Source of the DNA: Setoptus koraiensis
Taxonomy: Eukaryota; Arthropoda
NCBI GenBank assembly: GCA_048013815.1
Contig: CM106586.1
Location: 3,906,001 to 3,970,000, forward strand
DNA length: 64,000 nt
Reading direction: 5' to 3'
Shown here: in pieces, positions 60,101 through 64,000 of the stretch
How positions within the stretch are numbered: the stretch's first letter is position 1
Layout of the letters: every line of letters starts with the position of its first letter
Notes under the pieces: model-generated
The model's database searches: none
The model's input: the letters and a program-made list of their open reading frames with translations, nothing else
What the model was told of the DNA's origin: nothing
Position numbers and translations under genes: made by a program

Positions 60101-61501
60101 GTGCAATACGGACACCCTTATCGACACCTTACATTGCACCACAACTAAAAGGCTCTAGTTACGGGATACTTGCGATGGCCAGTCGCCTCAACAACAACAA
60201 CACACTGATTGTCATACTGTAATCTTCTGTTGTGTTCCATATCACGCATACACCCAAGTAATACCAATACATTCCTGACAGGTACACAGTCAGAAATAAT
60301 AGTTGTATTACTACGGCTATATATTCAGCGGACAAGTTTTCCGAGCTGACATGTGTAGCGACAATCCGTGACCCGTTATAAAGTAACGATCGTTACATGG
60401 TGCATAAAACACCGCAACAAAACACCACCGTTGGTTACACACCGTTTATTATTACGGTCACTGTCTCGCTTGAATTTAAATTTACTCAACCATTGTAATT
60501 ATGAATAATTCAATGGTCATTATCGGTGTCCAATGCACTGGCGCGCAATTGCGGTTATCGGTCTAACCAAATTGTGTGTAGGCCACTCAACAAATGGTTG
60601 ACACACTGTTTACCTGTATGCATAATAATTGAGTGGAATTCTAATCACGATATTCATACTTGTGTGTGTCGAAACTGTTTACTACATCGACACATTGGCA
60701 AGACAGAGCGAAAGAGAGGTTACAGCACTTTTCAGGATGACATCCGATTTGCACCACTTGTCATTAATGCCATCCACTTATATCCTGCTAGATAAATATG
60801 TTTGACCATTAATTAAATATCCATTTATTCCTCTTCCCTCCTATTTGATATGTTTTTTTTTTATTTTTATTTAATTTTACGATCCAACCAATTGCTTCGC
60901 TGCAAACCACTCTACATATCATGTTAATACCATACGGCTAATTAGCTCTTTCATACTGAGAATAATTTGGTCCACCACAGCCTACATACACTCAACGGTT
61001 CTCATACTAGATTGTAGTGCCTCCATGACCATATTATCCACAATAGCTTCATTCTTCCTCATGTTGTTTGCCTTATTATTGGCTAATACAAATAGAAATG
61101 ACGACACTACCAGTAAGGCTAAATTAATCAATAGCAACTCAAAATCAATTTCGCCAATCAATGGTGCACAAAATCCTAGCATTCTCAAAGGTAGTCTAAA
61201 TAATGATCTGAAAAAGATAGACAAGGATAGACAAAAAAACATACTCACATCGGTCAATTGTATACCATCAACACCGTCACCTATTTCTAATCAATCATCG
61301 TTAACATCACCTTCATCTCAGCAATCATTACATCAGCACCAGCAAACAAGACATCAGCAGCAATACCATGCAAAGTCGATGACTCCTGTCACATCTCCAT
61401 CCTCACAAAATAACCATCAACCACCGATTGGTAGATCATCAAGTAACAAGCAACATCAAAGACATAGACATAAGATGACCAATACAGGCCTTATAGTATA
61501 A
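57175..61501 (+). CDS. four-pass, tetraspanin-like membrane protein (incomplete model)
   Basis: Exon 57175-57425 starts MDKQSSVNCTRVTLIVTNLL and carries two hydrophobic segments plus the start of a third (RLLLSYATLIIG), ending at GTAAGT in phase 2. Exon 59526-59604 joins in that phase and continues HLLFVGSVSIKSNS, completing the third helix, and ends at a GTAACA donor in phase 0. A last exon 60981-61501 (acceptor CCACCACAG) starts YIHSTVLILDCSASM and has a fourth helix (STIASFFLMLFALLLANTN), then a hydrophilic Ser/Gln/His-rich tail of about 130 residues to the stop. Its entry phase (1) does not match phase 0, so at least one exon between 59605 and 60980, carrying the large extracellular loop, is missing from this model. 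Helix order and spacing suit a tetraspanin-like protein, but the diagnostic CCG motif is not seen and the tail is long. Function unknown. Confidence 0.5.
57478..57556 (+). repeat. 10-bp minisatellite ttggctatta
   Basis: About seven tandem copies of ttggctatta/ttggctgtta in the first intron of the four-pass protein gene. A related CGGCATCATGCAGCATTATA array lies at about 58277-58350. Confidence 0.85.
57557..59525 (+). other. remainder of intron 1 of the four-pass protein gene
   Basis: Apart from the CAGCATTATA array and a CAACAG run (59005-59065) I see no supported exon. Frames at 58395-58673 and 58926-59218 have hydrophobic starts but are built on GTT or CAA repeats and do not give a better join than the exon at 59526. 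Confidence 0.45.
59684..59716. repeat. hairpin with 13-bp perfect arms
   Basis: tctctactacaga (59684-59696) and its exact complement (59704-59716) are separated by a 7-nt loop. It lies about 80 nt after the second identified exon of the four-pass protein gene. Confidence 0.75.
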
Positions 61502-61591
61502 AGTAAGAGATAAATCCTACCAAATTATACCGCATATGCAAATTATTTCAATACATTGTATACAATACATGAAGTTTGTAAATATTGTATA

Positions 61592-61597
61592 AATAAA
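61592..61597 (+). promoter_or_regulatory. AATAAA polyadenylation signal
   Basis: Canonical signal about 90 bases after the stop codon of the four-pass membrane protein. Confidence 0.65.
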
Positions 61598-61723
61598 AAT
61601 TTTCACAATTCATATCCTCAACACGTCTATTCGTCAACTAGAATTGTATATATATGTATGATTAGCTGGCAATCGATAGATTGGCGTATCAAATTCAAAT
61701 AATAATAAACAAAAAGGAAATAT

Positions 61724-61951
61724 ATGGATGAATTGTTTCACTTAATTATTACGCTTTTAATCTTAACATTACTAATCTCATCGATCATATTATTACATTT
61801 ATTCAATCCGTAAGTTATCTTCCAGTGAATATCATCCATCTCGCTCGCTTTTTATGTGAGAGTTACAGGTTTAATTTTATATTATAGCTGGTATTGGTTC
61901 GCATATAAATGTTATTGTTTACCAAAATTAAAGTTGCTTGGTACATTTTGA
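61724..61951 (+). CDS. candidate spliced single-pass membrane micropeptide
   Basis: ATG 61724 begins MDELFHLIITLLILTLLISS, a clean 24-residue hydrophobic helix ending HLFNP. A perfect GTAAGT donor (61810) and a TATATTATAG acceptor (before 61888) define a 78-nt intron. The spliced product adds WYWFAYKCYCLPKLKLLGTF and stops at 61951, 49 residues in all. If the intron is retained, a TAA at the donor gives a 29-residue peptide. The short form's size and layout (Met-acidic-acidic, Leu-Phe, then a Leu/Ile helix) recall arthropod sarcolamban-type SERCA regulators, but this is by eye only. Exon 2 overlaps the last 40 coding bases of the importin-7 gene in antisense. AATAAA candidates lie near 62329. 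Confidence 0.33.
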
Positions 61952-64000
61952 TTAACAAATTCATAACCTCCTTGCTTTTCTATCCTCTTCGATTCAGCTT
62001 CAGCAGCTCTTCTGTTCGCAAATTCACCGAATTCGACCAATTTCTTTTGTTGATTAGAATCTACTGAGGACAACAGGATCTGGTACCAATTGACGTCATT
62101 ATTTCGAATATACATTAAAGAGTTGCAAAACAGAGCAAATTCATCAACATCTGTTTTATCGTTATCTATTACTGTCTCATAACTCTCCAAAGCAGTTGGC
62201 TCACAGTCATCGTCGGAGTCATATTCATCATCATAGTCCTCTGACTCGTAATCGTCTCCTATATCTTCAAAGTCGTCATCGTTATCACTGGCAGACACTT
62301 TTTTGGTGATTTGGGTGATATTGAATGAATAAAATGAGCTTTAAGTTAGACTAGTTGGTGGGAAATAAAAGAGAATAATTCACAGGTTGACAAAGAATAC
62401 TTACTTCCGACGTGATCTTGATCATCCTCCAGACAGTCGGCTTCATTATCACTGGCGATCTCATCCTCATCGTCTGTTTCACTATCTGAATCGGCATTGG
62501 CCTTCTTTTGATAAGCAATTTTCAACTTTTCAAACAAGACTAAAATACTTGGAACTATTTGATTGGCAATCTCATTAACAACTGGCGGTCTCTTATCTAC
62601 AGGTAACATAGCCATGGTGCATAATCCGATGACGCACATTTTCCTATCATGAAGACCTACAAATTCTGTGATATCTTTGAGCCATTGCTTCACAAATGTT
62701 GCAAACAATTGCTGCGGTTGATCAGGTTGTAATGAATCTAATGTTGATAGTAATAATTCATAATTTGTGTATAAAGCAGCAATAACGATCTGTATCAGTA
62801 AAGTTCTCAATTCCGCTGAAGTTACTTCCCTTCTTAATCTTGTTATAGCTAATTCTATGAATGAGGGAATGCAATCATTAATTTGGTTCTTGAATTGTAA
62901 TATTATTATCTCTAATAGTTTAGCGGCGTAACTTTCTATCTCTTCGCCACATTTTGGATCGGTCAATATGGTCCTACACATATCAAATATAGCAACTAAA
63001 TTATCACGATTACTGATAAATGTCTGAGGGTCCACAGTGATATAGTTGTGTATTGGAGACATCATGTCGGTAAAGTAGTCGTATCCATCTCGTTTAAAGA
63101 CCGCATATAGTGTTTGGAAAACTCTCCATGATTCTTGGCTTACTTGATCAGTCGTAATTGTAGAAAGTAGTGTAGTCGCCTCCTCGTAAAGCTCAGCCAG
63201 TGATCTATCAAAAATTGTTATAATCACATTGACCACAATAGGCTCCAATTTGGCTACTACTTCAGGTTGCTCGTCCATCATAGTGAGTACGGTATCGATT
63301 GTGTTCAAAACAGCCATAGCAGATAAAGTCTTCTCGTCAGCTTCTTCCTCGGAAGAAGATATCAACTGGAGGAAAGTTGTAGCTAGATGATTTGTCATGT
63401 CAACAGCGATGATGTACAGATCATCGGGGAACACATAGACTATCTTCTGCAGTACTTGCATAACATCTTCACTTTCGGTGAGTCTAACAATCTGCAACAA
63501 TTCCATCGTGATGGCTTTGACATTGGGCCGGACCAATTCTTTTATGTTTTCTTGGCTTGATAGCAATGATAGTAAGCAAATAGCTGCCTCAACCTTAACT
63601 GGCAACTCTCGATCTTGCAGAAGACATGACTGAATAGACTGAGTAGCTGTGATAAGATTATTCTCTTGTTTGAAGTCTGTTTCAGCGAAATAGTTTAGCA
63701 CCCAACAAGCTCTGGCCCTCAAGAAATGATGAGGACAGCTAAAAAGTGGGAATACATATGCAACCAATAGTTGTTCTACTTGATCTTTGAAAATTTGCTT
63801 CTTCAACATTACGTGCGCAATAGAACCAACCATGTGTAAAGCGCCATCTTTGTGCTTGGGATCGGCTTGTGGATTATTTAGCACGTTCACTATGAGACTC
63901 ATGACTTTTTGTAACATATCCTTTCTCTTACCGCAACAACTGTGTAATAGAGTCTGACCTGCAGTTACTGGGGAAACATAGTCTTCGAAGACATCAAATT
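61912..64000 (-). CDS. importin-7/8 family karyopherin (5' partial, runs off the window)
   Basis: A nuclear import receptor of the importin-beta superfamily that carries ribosomal proteins, histones and other cargo through nuclear pores with Ran-GTP. Two exons are seen on the minus strand: 64000-62405 (open to the window edge) and 62297-61912, joined in phase 1 over a 107-nt intron with a GTAAGT donor; about 659 residues in all, the C-terminal part of a protein normally near 1,040. Matches to human IPO7 include FDVFEDYVSP at the edge, KDGALHMVGSIA, RARACWVLNYF, DREMPVKVEAA-like DRELPVKVEAA, DYFTDMM, GLHDRKMCVIGLC, the acidic stretch (DSDSETDDEDEIASDNEAD), and the tail IEKQGGYEF...VPSNFNFGKQ. 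HEAT-repeat helices cover most of it. Without splicing, the frame would end at 62346 with an unrelated tail. The plus-strand TTTATT at 61798-61803 is a likely AATAAA for this gene. Confidence 0.95.

Noticed and set aside
60526-60795. 89-codon plus-strand frame with several cysteines as the missing loop exon
   Set aside because: Tempting, but I found no donor that leaves phase 1 as the next exon needs, and no CCG motif, so it was not added to the gene model.
60982-61257. 91-codon minus-strand frame
   Set aside because: Antisense to the last exon of the four-pass membrane protein; hydrophobic only because the complement is AT-rich.
1-64000. Mobile elements, tRNA or rRNA genes
   Set aside because: I found no transposase, integrase or reverse-transcriptase motif, no long terminal inverted repeats around a coding region, and no cloverleaf with a GGTTCGANTCC box; a GGTTCGAAC near 45409 has no tRNA-like surroundings.

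Overview
This is eukaryotic nuclear DNA from an animal. Coding regions are split by introns with GTAAGT/GTGAGT donors and AG acceptors, AATAAA signals follow stop codons, and every recognisable protein is a metazoan type: membrane adenylate cyclase, lysosomal glucosylceramidase, CDK1, importin-7 and a TMEM268-like protein. Large introns full of CAA/CAG and short tandem repeats fit an invertebrate. I lean towards an arthropod, possibly a mite, but cannot prove that from the window. I saw no bacterial-style operon, CRISPR array, rRNA, tRNA or transposase/reverse transcriptase gene.

Layout. 1-5.6 kb: mostly AT-rich non-coding DNA with one possible two-exon gene (1080-1837, +) and one possible minus-strand exon (2318-2506). 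5.6-8.9 kb: a very long low-complexity coding exon (6246-8859, +) ending at a good donor, possibly with a small exon before it. 10.2-11.8 kb: four in-phase exons of a TMEM268-like two-pass membrane protein. 17.3-41.5 kb: one adenylate cyclase gene of 11 exons that join in a single frame (2,031 residues), with a 13.7-kb intron packed with minisatellites. 42.9-45.0 kb: a four-exon glucosylceramidase. 45.7-46.8 kb: a two-exon CDK1, tail-to-tail with an unidentified 208-residue minus-strand gene (46897-47523). 48-57 kb: repeat-rich DNA with two short candidate first exons. 57.2-61.5 kb: an incompletely resolved four-pass (tetraspanin-like) membrane protein. 61.7-61.95 kb: a candidate micropeptide gene. 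61.9-64 kb: the C-terminal part of importin-7 on the minus strand, running off the window edge.

The genes do not form one pathway. They are unrelated housekeeping or signalling genes. Two kinds of DNA alternate. The blocks around 42-48 kb and 60.8-64 kb are compact and AT-richer with short introns. The blocks around 5-41 kb and 48-60 kb are GC- and CA-richer, with low-complexity coding insertions and many locally unique tandem repeats.

The points most worth a second look are the adenylate cyclase, which has unusual residues in its P-loop and diterpene (forskolin) pocket plus a giant cytoplasmic linker; the candidate spliced transmembrane micropeptide antisense to the importin-7 3' end; the 871-codon low-complexity exon; and several hairpins and minisatellites.
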